Shown here one piece after another: positions 21,933 to 34,500 of a stretch of DNA of 64,000 bases. The first letter of the stretch is position 1, and each line of letters starts with the position of its first letter. Below the pieces are notes generated by a model, which was not told where the DNA came from, searched no databases, and worked only from the letters and a program-made list of their open reading frames with translations. A program made the translations under genes and the position numbers. Source of the DNA: Azadirachta indica (lineage: Eukaryota > Streptophyta > Magnoliopsida > Sapindales > Meliaceae); contig CM040453.1 of NCBI GenBank assembly GCA_022749755.1, positions 9,743,368-9,807,367 of the forward strand. Direction: 5' to 3'.

Positions 21933-24900
21933 ATGGTGAATGAAATGATGACGAAGAAGAAGCAGAAGAATTATTCTGGTAAAGGAGAGCTCATAATTCT
22001 GATACCGTATGCAGTTGCCTTCTACATTTTCATTATCTGTCGCTCCCTTCAAATCTCTAGTGGTACTTGCTTACTCTCTGACTGTATTTCTCTCTATATT
22101 TCTCTTTAATGTTTACATTTGCATGATGACTGATAGCGTTTAAATTGATTGCATTATGTCTCAGATCATTTCAGCAAGCTCTACGGTTTACGCCCTGGAT
22201 GGCTCGGTTCTCCTCATCATCTCAATGTAATTGAACAAAACCATTTCTTGTTGTTACTCTTTTTCAACGACTAATGTTCTTATTTTTACTTGGATTCATT
22301 GTTCATTTTTATTTTCCATTTTTAGGATGTTTCTGATGCTCAGTGGAGAAACTTCCGATCCAATTTACCTATTCTTTCTGTGGTTTTAACTCTGTTTGCC
22401 ATGCTCGCGAAGAGTTTTAGAGTGTATTTTAATTTGAAAGCAAGAGAGATGTCCATGTTTTGGCTTTCCATTTCTTTTGCTTACCTATTATATCTACATG
22501 GAGCTTGGTATGTATTTTTTAATTTTCTAATTGATATTTGTCATAGTTCTTTATTTAGTTTTCAATTGACAATATTTGTATCAATTTTTCCTCTCTTTGT
22601 GTAGTGTCATATTTATCCTCTCAATTGCCACCCTTAATTTTCTTCTAGTCAAGGTATCTTCATTAAATTGCAAGTTCATGCTTGTCACTTTGAAAATTTT
22701 CCTTTTCGGCATCCTATGATATGCTATATGTCTTATTGCTGGTCAGGATTTAATTTTTTCATTGAAGTAGTTAATTTGCAATAAACTTTCTAATGGGTGA
22801 TATACTTTACTTAAGTTTTACTTATGCAGGTTTTTGCGCGAAGAAACTACTTTCCGTTTTTGCTTTGGAGCTTCAACATATTTTTCCTTTTATGTAATCG
22901 TGTTTATGAAGGATACTCATTCTCAACATTTGGGTGAGTTAAGTATGCTGGGTTGTAAATTGCTTGTTCTTTCCTATAGTTAGTTGCTTTGTTTGACATG
23001 AGATCTTACGTAACTTTTTCAAACAATAATTAAACCTTTTATTTATTTATTTATTTATCTTTTCTATATAGGCAGCATTGGGAATATTTGGATAACTTTC
23101 GAGGCACCTTTAGATGGCACATTTGCTTTAACTTTGGTATTTTCTTGTCTTATGATTTTTTTTTTATTTCTAAAAACTAATATATTTAAGCATCCTTTTG
23201 GATTGATTTTCTTCTTATCACATTGTTGGAGATTGTTTTTGTTTCACATGTATTAACTCTTATGCCTAATAACATTGTACATATGTTAACCTTCTGTTTT
23301 TTGCGAGTTCTGTATGCCACCAATCCATTGCCTATGTTGGAAGACCCATACGTTCACATTTTCATATCTGTGCCTGACCTCAGTGTCTAGTGATCTTTTA
23401 TTTATTTTATTTTATTGTATTTAGGAAAGGATACAATGTTCCTTACAGGAAAGATAGATCTTTAGATGCACGGGATACTATTGTGTTCGAAAATTGATAG
23501 ATGAAGGGCCAGTTGCATTTTTTTCACTTTCTTTTTGTCTTCTTTCCTTCCCTTTTTGGCCATATACAGTCAGTGTACTGATGAGGACCTTTTACACCCT
23601 ATTTAGTGATGAGCATCACACATAGCTAATTATTGCTTTGAGTTTTCAATATAAAATGTTGTTACATAGAAGTGTAAGTCCATAATAGATTGTAGCTTAT
23701 TAACATATACTAATTTATGTTTTACATGGTTTTTTTTTTTGGCAAGTTCAGTAAATATTAGTTTTTATTTGTTCAGTTATTTTGCGCATGATAAGCTTTG
23801 GGTATGATTACCATTGGGCGCTTCGAGATTCTAGTGTCGATCATGAGGTATATATTTCATTCAGCCTTGGGAACTATACATAGATTTTGTGCATTTTTTT
23901 TGTTTCAGTTGGATTTTTTACTTTCTAATTTGCTTATGTTTTACTTATCCTGCCTATTAGGAAAAAGTTATAATTTGTAAGCTTATGGCAATGAGTTAGT
24001 CATTATATTTTTATCTTATAACATATTACAGTAGAAATGCAAGAATCTTTTTTGCAAATGGTCATGTAAATTAGGGTTAAGGTTGCCCTTTCATTTTCAC
24101 AATTAGCATCAGCATAGCCTAATTTGAGGAGCCTGAACTGTAATGCTTTTATCAGTATATTGTGCATTGTTAAGTTGGGGTTTCATTTGTCTTGAAGCTA
24201 TGTATTATTGCAGCCCTGCGTGCATGTTCTTCACAGGCAGTCCATTCTGTAATTTTGAGCTTTGCAGACGAACTGCTAAAAGTATTTTTCTATCGAGTAT
24301 TGCATATCCTTGTATGAAACATGTCTCAATTTACAAATTTTCTGTGTTTCTTGTGATTTATATGTAATATTGATGTAGAAGAATCTGAGGTTCATGGTTT
24401 TGTAAATTGTTTTTAAAAGAAATTTGACCTCTATACAAATAGTTGTAAAGAACAACTGCTTTACCCAACTGCATGCAATGTTTTGCTTATATTTCACCGT
24501 ATGGTTCTGGTGATTGCAGAAGCATGTTCAGCGCTGTCCTACTTGTAAATCAGGGAAAATTTGCCACCAAATTCTGCAGGTTGGAAGCAATTTAAGCATG
24601 AGTCACTATACTTGTCTAGTTTCTGCAATCTTATTGCTGCTTCTTTCTGTACTAAGTTCTCATGGTCATTAATCTCTTTTATTACTCAGGAGAGGAACAT
24701 CAGTGAAAATTTCACCTTTGCTATGTACCTATCCTATTTGGTATATGCACCTCTATACATTGCTGGGCCAATTATAAGCTTCAATGCATTTGCTTCACAG
24801 GTTTGTGACTTGATACTATCTGTTCCTTTTTTATACCTGATACAAAGTGGTTTTGGTCGGAGTTGTCTTGCATGTGTGGAATTTAGAGAAGAAATAAATT

Positions 24901-26763
24901 AAAAATGTAGAACAATTGTCTACATTTATGATTTTGGAAATTATTGGATAACATTATCGAATTACACTTATTATTATTTTTCTAAAAATGCCAATACTTT
25001 CTGTACTTTGTCATGAGATCTTATTTATTTTCTCCCTAATATATTTTTGCAGTTAGAGGTGCCTCAGAGCACTTACTCAATAATAGATGTGGGTTGGTAT
25101 GGATTACGTTGGATATTCAGTTTTCTTCTGATGGAACTAATGACACATCTATTTTATTACAATGCCTTTGCCATCAGGTTAGTTTATTAGAACTGATAAA
25201 CTTCATATCATACTTCTTTTGAGATGTCTGGTAACTAATTAGCTTTCCCTGTTTAGTGGCGTGTGGAAACTGTTATCTCCTTTGGATGTATTCATCATTG
25301 GATATGGGGTAAGATATTTTCTTGATTTATCTGAGGGATTTTTTATCTTCGTAAAATTGTCATATTAACAAGCTTTCTCCTTTTTCATATGCTATTACAG
25401 GTCTTAAATTTCATGTGGCTAAAGTTTTTTCTGATCTGGCGCTATTTTCGGTTCTGGTCACTGGTAAATTTGATGGAAGTGTAATAAAGTTATCCTGATC
25501 TTAATTTTTCTTGAAATCTTGTGTTATTACAAGCTGTAATTTGATTCTTGAATACATCTTAGAAGAACCTTATGTTTTAGAATCATGTTGTTGTAGATGT
25601 GTGGCGTTGAGGCTCCTGAGAATATGCCAAGGTGTCTTAATAATTGCCACAACTTGGAAACCTTTTGGAAAAATTGGCACGCTTCCTTCAACAAATGGCT
25701 TGTGAGGTGTGATTTTCAACTTTTTCCTGGTCTTCCATGTATTCCAGTTGATTTTGATGTTTCTGTCCTAAAAAATGGAATCATTGTAGGTACATGTATA
25801 TTCCTCTTGGGGGATCGCAAAAGAAGCTATATAACGTCTGGCCTATATTCACATTTGTTGCTATATGGCATGATTTAGAATGGTAAATTCTAATTTCCAT
25901 TAAGTTCTTTTCTTAATTTTTTCTGTTCTGTGGTGGTATTGAATTTTTAAATTTACTGCTTTACCTGAAAGCTTATTGCCTCTTGCCTTAGGAAGCTTCT
26001 TTCGTGGGCATGGCTAACTTGTTTGTTCTTTATCCCGGAAATGGTTGTGAAATCGGCAGCAGATTCGTTTCAGGTGACGCCTATCTTAAGCCAATTCTTT
26101 AGTTTGCATTAACTAAATCATACTTTTTCTGAAAAAGGGAAATTAAATGTCAGTGTATTTTGTTCTCAGGCTGAGAGTACTTTGGGGGAATTCCTTTTCA
26201 GAGAACTTAGTGCATTTGCCAGTGCTATCACAATTACTTGTCTCATGGTGTGTGCTCATTTCATTAAAACTAGTGTAACTTTAAGCTATAACTTTTATTT
26301 TCTCCATCTAACTTTCATTTTAAGTACTTAAGATTCTAATCAGTATGTGATGTTTATGTTTGGTTGAGGTAAAATTTTCTGTTGGTAGATTTTGCTAAGT
26401 ATCCTTCAAGCCTTTCATTTTATGCAGATTGCAAATCTTGTTGGCTATGTTATTGGACCATCAGGAGTTAATTGGCTGATGTTGAAGTTTCGTACAAGAG
26501 AAGGTGCTTTCATATGTTGTATCTTTTACCATAGTTTCCGATACTTCATGGACAGTGGTTAAAGAAACATTTTTTCTTACAGGACTGCCTGTATTAATCG
26601 GCATGCTTATATCATTTTACATTGGGACAAAGGTAAATAACATAAAATGTCCACACAGGGTTTTGATCACATTGGGAACCTAGCATATGATTAATTTGTC
26701 TGAAATCACATTATTTTGCAGCTTATGTTCCAAATTAGTGATGCCAAGCAAAGGAGGCAGTAA
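21933..26763 (+). CDS. MBOAT-family membrane-bound O-acyltransferase (GUP1/HHAT-like)
   Basis: Nineteen coding exons: 21933-22062, 22165-22226, 22326-22507, 22605-22653, 22830-22933, 23072-23136, 23777-23847, 24520-24579, 24690-24800, 25053-25177, 25257-25308, 25401-25463, 25597-25706, 25790-25882, 25992-26073, 26170-26247, 26428-26503, 26583-26632, 26722-26763. All introns are GT-AG, and the frame is kept to give 534 residues. The product is polytopic, with many hydrophobic segments. The MBOAT signature is present: FWKNWHASFNKW (about 381-392, His386) followed by YMYIPLGG and the catalytic His422 in AIWHDLEW. Family members transfer acyl groups to lipids, GPI anchors or proteins in the ER; the plant GUP1/HHAT-like subgroup matches in length and motifs, but its substrate is not established here. 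A Cys cluster in exon 8 (CPTCKSGKICH) is a subgroup feature. It lies about 1 kb downstream of GNA1 on the same strand. Confidence 0.92.
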
Positions 26764-26847
26764 AATGAATCGCTGGTGAATGTTCACTACTTAGCCTAGA
26801 CAACAGAAAGCTAGTGTATGAATCATATGTGACCCAAATCAAGGAGC

Positions 26848-26955
26848 AGAAACCCAGAATTGGCATTTTATATGCACACATATAATTAGCTCAGTGAGAA
26901 TAGAAACCCAGAATTGGCATTTTATATGCACACATATAATTAGCTCAGTGAGAAT
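26848..26955. repeat. 54-bp perfect tandem duplication in the MBOAT 3' end
   Basis: A 54-base unit beginning agaaacccagaattgg occurs at 26848-26901 and again, with no mismatch seen, at 26902-26955. It lies 85 bases after the MBOAT stop codon and is therefore probably within the 3' untranslated region. The perfect identity implies a young event, and the repeat is a candidate length polymorphism. Confidence 0.9.
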
Positions 26956-28480
26956 GAGGCATACTATTGAAGACTTTGATTCCCTCAAAATTTTCTGATG
27001 GGAACGGTGCATTCTCATTGACCTTTGCAATGTCCTCTTACATGCTTCATCGTGTTCAATTTAAAGAAAGAATGAAAGGAACTACAGTTAAACGTAGGAT
27101 GGATAAATTTTGTTACATATGTTTCCCATTTAACATTCTCTATTTCTGTGCCATGAGATATAGAACTATGTACCTGTTCTCCGGCTATGTAACTGTTAAA
27201 GAAATACAATTTGGGGGATCTCCCCTGCAGTTCACAGTGTGGCATCCATAGAATTACTTTGGAGGGAAATTCTTGCATTTGTGACCGGGAGAGTATCAGG
27301 TTGTATTTTTTTCTTTTATAAACTTTTTTCTACTTTCAACAACTGTTGTAGAATGCATGGGTCATGGTAATGAGCCAAATTAATGAGTTAGGCATAACTC
27401 TTCATTTGGGATGAAGGGAAGTACAGAATATACTCTAACTAATGCTTCCCTCGCTTGTTGATGTTTACCTTTTTAAAATATGAATTTGGTGCAAGTCAAT
27501 TATGTTGTGCACTAAAACAATATTGTACTATAATTCTAAATAGTGCTAAGCTGCACTAAATCCGCATTCTGTAAAGGACGGATCTATGCACTAGGGATTT
27601 TACTCAAACTAATGCTATATTGATAAGTGGAAATAAGTGCCAAAAGAAAGTAAGAAGGAACAATTTGTACATTGTGTTTATGTCAACTAAAATACACTGA
27701 AAATTTGCAGGTTTCAAGCTTGCAAGTTTATTTCCATAAACTGTTTAAGAAGCATGACCTGACAATTCTGTTTCACTGGCTCATATTTAACATCCACGTT
27801 ATGGAGGAGATGATGGACTTAGTGCGAAGATCTACAAACAATAGGTCGAAAGATAATGCCAAGTTGGCAAGGGGTTTATTTTACATTTATGTACTATTTT
27901 GAAAACTACTAAAAAACTATCAAGTATGTTCTTTCGCCTGATTAGAGATTTAAATGTAGGAAGATTTTCTGTAAACATTTGGAACATCTTGAGTATTAGT
28001 GACCCGGATGCCATTTCATTCAGAAGTTCGCTGCTATTGAACCTATATTCCCCTTGAAAAGTCTTTCCTTTTCACACAATCATGTTTCCCACATGATGCC
28101 AATCCTTTACTTTCAATAATTCAGTCAGTGACAAGATTTTTGTGTTGACTGTGAGAACTTCAAAGCAAATCAGTCACAGTGAAATCTGTTTCACATCACC
28201 GTAGAAAGTGATGGATGACAGTGAAAACATCTATGAGTCTTCCACCGTGGATAGTTCTCTCTTCTCCAATTGTTGGTGCAATGGAATCGAGGGCCATTGG
28301 TGGTGGCATTGTGCAAAGCAACAATAGACGCTGCACCTTCTCCCAAATCTGATAGTTGCCATGAAATGGATGAGCCAATGGCCGTGCTGAAGATCCCGAG
28401 CTTCATATTCAGACTCCCCAAAATTTGGCTCCTGAATACGGATAATTTCCTGGAGATGTCTATCCTTCTCATTTACTTTA
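26956..28480. other. Intergenic region between the converging MBOAT and PPR genes
   Basis: No gene is supported. Open frames at 26967-27278, 27672-27902 and the overlapping set at 28191-28518 on both strands show no known domain. The last set lies just past the PPR stop codon and probably falls in the PPR 3' untranslated region. Confidence 0.5.
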
Positions 28481-30202
28481 TCACCAATAGTCTCCGCAAG
28501 AGCAGAGTCCATCCCTGAAGTGATGATATCGAACTCTGTCTCTAACTATTATATCTCGACTATATGCTTTGGAAACAAACTTTGTAAATGAATGGCAGTC
28601 TCTACAGACTCTCAGATTCTTCACTATACGGAGGCTTGTTCCTTCTGGAGTTCTTGCCAACCCAAAAGCAATTGCTAGCTTCTCACTATGATATCTATTG
28701 GATTTTTCTGAGCAATCTTCAGAGGGTGATTCCTCTTCAATATAACCAACCAGTTTTGTTTCATGTATCACTTCATCCAACTTTCGATATATCATTTCTG
28801 TCTCAGGGTGTGACTTGTCATCTACCACAAATTTATGAACTTGGTCGCCAACTTCAATCCAGCTCCAACCTGGGGTAGTCTTGATTCCCTGGCTTTTGAT
28901 TAGTTTCCTTGTCCTCGCAACTCCTTCAGGATCTTTGTTACAAGCATATATTGTAGCAAGTAGCACATAGTCGCCGGCACTTGATTCCCCACGTTGAACC
29001 AGATTCTTCATTGCAATTTCTCCTATTTCAACGTTTCTATGAATCTTGCAACATCCAAGCAAGGTTCGCCACAACACAGCATCATCCTTATATGGAGAAC
29101 TCTCAATAACTTCAAGTGATTTTTCAAGCTTCCCAGCTCGTCCATAGAGATCCACCAAGCACCCATAGTGCTTAATTCCAGGCTTTAAATTGAACCTGGA
29201 AATCATCATATGAAAGTATTCAACACCTTCCTCAATTAAACCTTGGTGACTACAACCACACAATAACCCAAGAAATGTTATAGAATCTGGGTGGAAACCT
29301 GCCATCAACATCTGCCTGAAGAAAGAGACAGCTGTGTCAGCACGACCGTGAACTCCATAGCAAAAAATCATTGAGTTCCAAGAGGAGACATCCCTGCACT
29401 TCATCCCACTAAAGACACAAAGAGCACCATCCATACTGCCACATTTCGCATACATATCAATAAGAGCATTCCCAACATGCACATTCTCAACAAACCCCAT
29501 TTCGAAAGCAATTTTATGCAAAAAAATCCCCATATTCAATGCACCCACATGAGCACAAGATGAAAGCAAGCCAACGAGCGTGAACCCGTCAAGGCCCACG
29601 TTCTCAATTCTCATCCTATCATACAACTCCAACGCCTCAAGGTGAAAACTCGCTTGGGAATAACAAGAAATCATGCTATTCCAAGAAACCAAATCTCTTT
29701 CAGACATATTATCGAACACCGATCTTGCAACGTCAACCAATCCATTTGTAGCATAACACCTCCCAAGACTAGTGCAAACAACCACACATCGCCCATACCC
29801 AGATCGGATTATGCACCCATGAATCTCCTGACACTTGTTTAATAGCTTGACTCTCTCACAAGCCTTGAGTGTGAAGGAGAAAACGAAGGTTTCAGGGCGG
29901 GAAAGAGAAGCAGAAAGCATGTGATTGTAGTAGAAAATGGCTTTGAGAGGAAATGGGCTCTGGGCAAATCCTCTGATGATGGAATTCCAAGCTTGGGTTT
30001 GTGGTTTTTGGATTTGTTGGAAGAGGAGTTGAGCATAAGACAAAGAACCTGAAACTGAGACTGCATAGTAGTTGAGAAGTCTGTTGGAAATGGCGGCAAT
30101 TTGGTGAAGACCGTTGATTATAATATATGCATGAATTTGCCTAAGACTTTTGAGACTCTTGCATAAGTGTAGTAAATTGAAAATTGCATTGGTTTTTGAC
30201 AT
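28481..30202 (-). CDS. DYW-class pentatricopeptide repeat (PPR) protein, RNA-editing type
   Basis: One uninterrupted exon of 573 residues; the ATG at 30202 is the first in frame. It carries PLS-type PPR motifs throughout the first about 400 residues (for example AQAWNSIIRGF, DLVSWNSMISCYSQ, NALIDMYAKCGSMDGA, DVSSWNSMIFCYGVHG). The E/E+ region follows (LWRTLLGCCKIHRNVEIGEIA, GWSWIEVGDQVHKF). A complete DYW domain has the deaminase zinc ligands HSE (in YHSEKLAIAFGL) and CxxC (CRDCHSF) and ends in CSCGDYW. DYW PPR proteins bind organelle transcripts and carry out C-to-U editing. It looks like the orthologue of Arabidopsis At3g56550 by recalled similarity; its RNA target is unknown. The first residues do not form an obvious transit peptide, though many family members are imported into mitochondria or plastids. 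Confidence 0.94.
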   Translation of the reverse strand: MSKTNAIFNLLHLCKSLKSLRQIHAYIIINGLHQIAAISNRLLNYYAVSVSGSLSYAQLLFQQIQKPQTQAWNSIIRGFAQSPFPLKAIFYYNHMLSASLSRPETFVFSFTLKACERVKLLNKCQEIHGCIIRSGYGRCVVVCTSLGRCYATNGLVDVARSVFDNMSERDLVSWNSMISCYSQASFHLEALELYDRMRIENVGLDGFTLVGLLSSCAHVGALNMGIFLHKIAFEMGFVENVHVGNALIDMYAKCGSMDGALCVFSGMKCRDVSSWNSMIFCYGVHGRADTAVSFFRQMLMAGFHPDSITFLGLLCGCSHQGLIEEGVEYFHMMISRFNLKPGIKHYGCLVDLYGRAGKLEKSLEVIESSPYKDDAVLWRTLLGCCKIHRNVEIGEIAMKNLVQRGESSAGDYVLLATIYACNKDPEGVARTRKLIKSQGIKTTPGWSWIEVGDQVHKFVVDDKSHPETEMIYRKLDEVIHETKLVGYIEEESPSEDCSEKSNRYHSEKLAIAFGLARTPEGTSLRIVKNLRVCRDCHSFTKFVSKAYSRDIIVRDRVRYHHFRDGLCSCGDYW

Positions 30203-31577
30203 GAATGTGCTCAAACTTCAAATATCAGATGTGAAATTCTCTTATGCCTATGATTTTCACAGTAACCTCGAAGTTAAACAAGCATTCCCGTGGTGTGAAT
30301 AAGTGTACAAAGAGTCACCACGTTGAAAATTTCGGTTCGTTTTTTAATCCATTTTATGGTGCTAAACTTGAGGTTTTCCATAAGAAGTTTTGATCAATTT
30401 TTCACGGCATTTTAGTTTCCAGTAGTAAAGCTACATAAGTTTTGAAAGATTTACCTTACTAGTGTATATTAATTTATTGAGAGAAATTATAAACTAGAAG
30501 GGTAGATGGACAGTATAATCATGGTACTATACAATCGACTCTCTAGTTCATGAAAGTGGAGATTTTCTTGAGTATAATTAAAGAGAACTGATTGTATGAT
30601 AATCGAGTATATTATAACACGATTCATTAAGTCAAAAGATTGTAGTCAATTAGTTAAAATCCACAATTTATTTCCACAATCATAAATGTTACTCTGCTTG
30701 GAGAGTTCTGATACTTCCATGCATAATTGAAGCTACCAATCCAAACATTTTCATTGAGTGATGAACATTTCACGTCATACATATCTTGTTGAATTACACC
30801 TGAGTAATGATCTTCTGTATTCCTTTGTTATTATGCCCACAAACTACCAAGTAAATTTGACAACAGATTTTTTCATCCACATATGCAAAGGAACAAATTC
30901 TACATTAAAAGGAAAATTTAAGCACGAAGTTGAAAGAAGTAACATAATAGACTACACAAGTATTCAGATTACACCAATCAACTTTTCCTCAGATCCGTTC
31001 TAGGATTTTTCTATTCTTAACAATACAAAACCATAAATGCACACACCCCGTTGCATTTGCATTCTTCCTCCCAAGAAAACTGCAAAGAAGTACAATGCTG
31101 TCAGTCAACCATTAGCTACTAAACCAATTAAAATAAACATGATAACAATAAAAGGAAAAAAAATGAAGAAATAATTTCAGATGCTTAATCTATCTTAATC
31201 CTCGTCTAGAGTGGTAGATCCACAAAAAATATTCCATAAATTTTTTCCTTTTATTTTTTTGGTTTTCCTGACATTGAGCTGTCCACACAATACATCTGAC
31301 CAAAATGCATATTGATAAATTCTTATTGATTATTTGAAATGAATACATGATGTCAATGTGAATTCAGATCTTAGGTTCATGCAACCAAACTTGTTTTGAC
31401 AAATCATTGCAACATTGAAGAAAACTGGTAAATCAGCAAGCAGCAGGACTGAGGAACTCAATCTATTACATCAGCAAAGAACTTAAAAGAAATTATTATT
31501 CTCATATGAACATCCTAACCTGTTCACAATATCCTTGGATCCACCTATCTATATTCGGCTCATAACAAAAGACACTA
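30203..31577. other. Spacer between PPR 5' end and FEN1 3' end
   Basis: AT-rich, with no gene recognised. It should hold the PPR promoter (on the minus strand, to the right of 30202) and the FEN1 3' untranslated region and polyadenylation site. The open frame at 30758-31003 has no domain. Confidence 0.5.
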
Positions 31578-34500
31578 CTACTTTTTCTTCCTACCACCTC
31601 CAGCCTTTGACTTTTTGTTAGTTGTTTCCTTTGCCGTGTTCGCTGGTGTATCCTGTCATGAGCATGAGCAGACAACGATGAACGAAAAAAAAAATGTGCA
31701 TTAAGAAGCATAATCATCTGTACTCATTTGTTGTACTAACATTACTGACTTGAGATTGAGGATGCCAGAATTTGAAGGGCTCAATTATGAACAAACGAAA
31801 AGGATCATTAACAAAACAGAAACATAGAATTTCAAGTAGCTCCTTGCAATATGCAAACACTCCATAATTGTGACAACTAATCATCAGAGTGGCAGACATT
31901 ATATAATTTTCCCATAAATCATTGCCATAATAAGATAACTGTCAATTTGTTTAATGAATCAGTGTGCTAGACACAAATAAGAATCAAATTGGAAGGTTCA
32001 CCCAGGACTTCGGCTTCATGCACGTAAGCAGACACCTCTGCATAATGGAGGGGAGATCATTGAGCCCAGAGCTAGAGTTGGCAAGCTTAGGCCACCAACG
32101 AGCTTGGGCCTGAAAGAGTAACAAGCTTGCACAGAGAACATCCTAGACTTGATTGCCAACTTGGGAGATTGAAGCACACATTTGGATCCCTGTAATCCAG
32201 TGTACCAAGAAATTATGGAAGCAAATAAGGTTTACGGTACCTAACAGGTCCCAAAAAGCATGGGAAAAGGGTAATGTTTGTATCCTATTTTCATTCCTTT
32301 TCCAGAAAAGGGGATCCAACACAAATAGGTTTTCATCATGCACAAGAAGTTTGGAAGTTTCAAATGAACAGCATTGGGCCAGAAGAACTCTTCCTTAACA
32401 ATTAGCATTAAGTATATAGGCAAGAAACTGATCATTTTCCAACCAAATCAACTAATATCAACATTATAGTATACAGTAGTAAACAACTAAAACAAGCATC
32501 ACCTCTTTGTAAATTAAATTGCACCTTTCACTGAATTCATTGTATAATGAATAAAACAAACCATTGGGAAAATTTTACTATTGAAAGTAGATGGTTAGGA
32601 CTGCCTAGAACTCAATGAGACGTTTAAGATTAATAACTAAGTGATGCGGGCTAGCTACACAAAACCAAACAGATCAATTATTGCTAAATCTGCAGACCTC
32701 TTGATGCTGTCCGAAATTTTCATTGCATGAATTGTCAAAACTTTTAGCTTCAATCAAGTGATGAGTGCTTAACCTAGGGTAAGCATACCTTCCGTTTAAT
32801 GGGTGCAGATGGGTTAGCAACTGGTTTAAAAAAGGATTCTAGCCTGTAAAACAAGAGTAAATGATAAATAATCAACAGAAGAAAAATGGTGAACTAGCAT
32901 TAATTTTTGAAGCATTACTTACCGGCCCTGCGATGACTTGTTCTTGGCTGCTTTAATTTTTTCTATCGCCTAACATACAGAAAAAATAAAAAATTAGTTC
33001 AAAGTGTTTTTCTTTTAGATAAGCAACATAACCTCAGGCAGATTGTAAGTTAATCAATCTAGAGTAAAACCTTGGTTACTCTATCACTGTTGAAGGCATT
33101 TTCATTAACTAGAAAGTTAATCAACCCCTGAAAAATTAAAAAGGAACGACTTTAGATATCTTAATCAGTTGAAAAGCTACATAATGTGACATATATAGTT
33201 CTCAGCTGGACTATCAATTATCATTCACCTCTTCATCAGGAGCAGCCCACTTAATATCCAGTTGCTCTTCGTCAACAAAGACTTCTGGTTCTTTAAACAG
33301 TCGCCGAGCCTCTTGATATGGCCAATCTTCTGCTATTTGGTACCTGAAAAAATTTTTAAAGAGAAATGCTAACCCATCAATCTCCAATATCTCATACATT
33401 TTAGCTTCTACTAACCTAAAAAAGGTATATGATCTTATTTCAATTTATAACCTTCAACCACTTGACTATATATTAAACTCTAAAACAATTTCACCACTGT
33501 TAAAGTCTGAGAGTGGGAACACAACCATGTTATAATTTTCAACTCAACAAGCAAATGCATACCTATCTCTGTTTATGTTTTCTAGTATATTCTCTATTGA
33601 GCCATGTTGACGAATGAGCTTTAGCGCTGTCTGTCCACCAATACCTACAGCAGATATTCATAGTGGCAACAAAAAAACTAAGTGCATTATTGAACTTTTA
33701 GACAAACACAAATAAACAACACCTCAAATTTTGAAAGAGAACCCAGAAAGTGACACCGTAAATGAAAATACTGAGTACCTCGAATGCTATCACAATAATC
33801 ACATCCTGAAAGAATGCACAGATCTATGAATTGATCCATAGTAAGATTCAGTTCCTCCAGAATCTGAAACCAAGGAAAAAAATTATTAGGACGTAAAATT
33901 AAACACTCGAGAACCTGCAGGAGTTCAATGTTCAATGTACCTTTGCAACTTCAAACTCCATGACAGGTATTTTTCTTGAGCTAGGATCCATCAAATGTCG
34001 AAGAAATCTAGGAGCACCAAAAGTTAGGGAATCCATATCTTCAGATGCCACAGCATAAACCTGAAAACCAGCAGAAATCTTGGGTAAATTATTACCATTT
34101 CAATGAACAGCTTTGGAGACCCATGGAAATGGAATTATTCCCCTAAAAAGAAATTAAAAGTACAAACCCGACCTGCAGAATGAAGTCACAGCAGAAAATA
34201 ATGTCATCAATACAATGAGGTAAAAGAAAATTATGAGAAGCAGATGACATTATAAAGATCAAATACATATGCAAAAAAGTTGACTCTTCCAATGCCAATG
34301 AGAACAAACACAGTTCACATGCCATAGAGCTTAATTAACTTGATGTACTTCAGTGGCTCATGCCAAAAAACCCAAAATAGCCTGCTAATCATGAATGTCC
34401 AAGATGCATGCCTTTCCTGATTTGCATAGTGCAGCACACTGGGCCTCTGCTTCAGAAGGAGCCTAAATAATAATAATAATTAGAAAAAAAAATCGTTACT

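Noticed and set aside
28191..28518. Four overlapping open frames on both strands just beyond the PPR stop codon
   Set aside because: None has a recognisable domain. They overlap one another in several frames, and their position fits the PPR 3' untranslated region.
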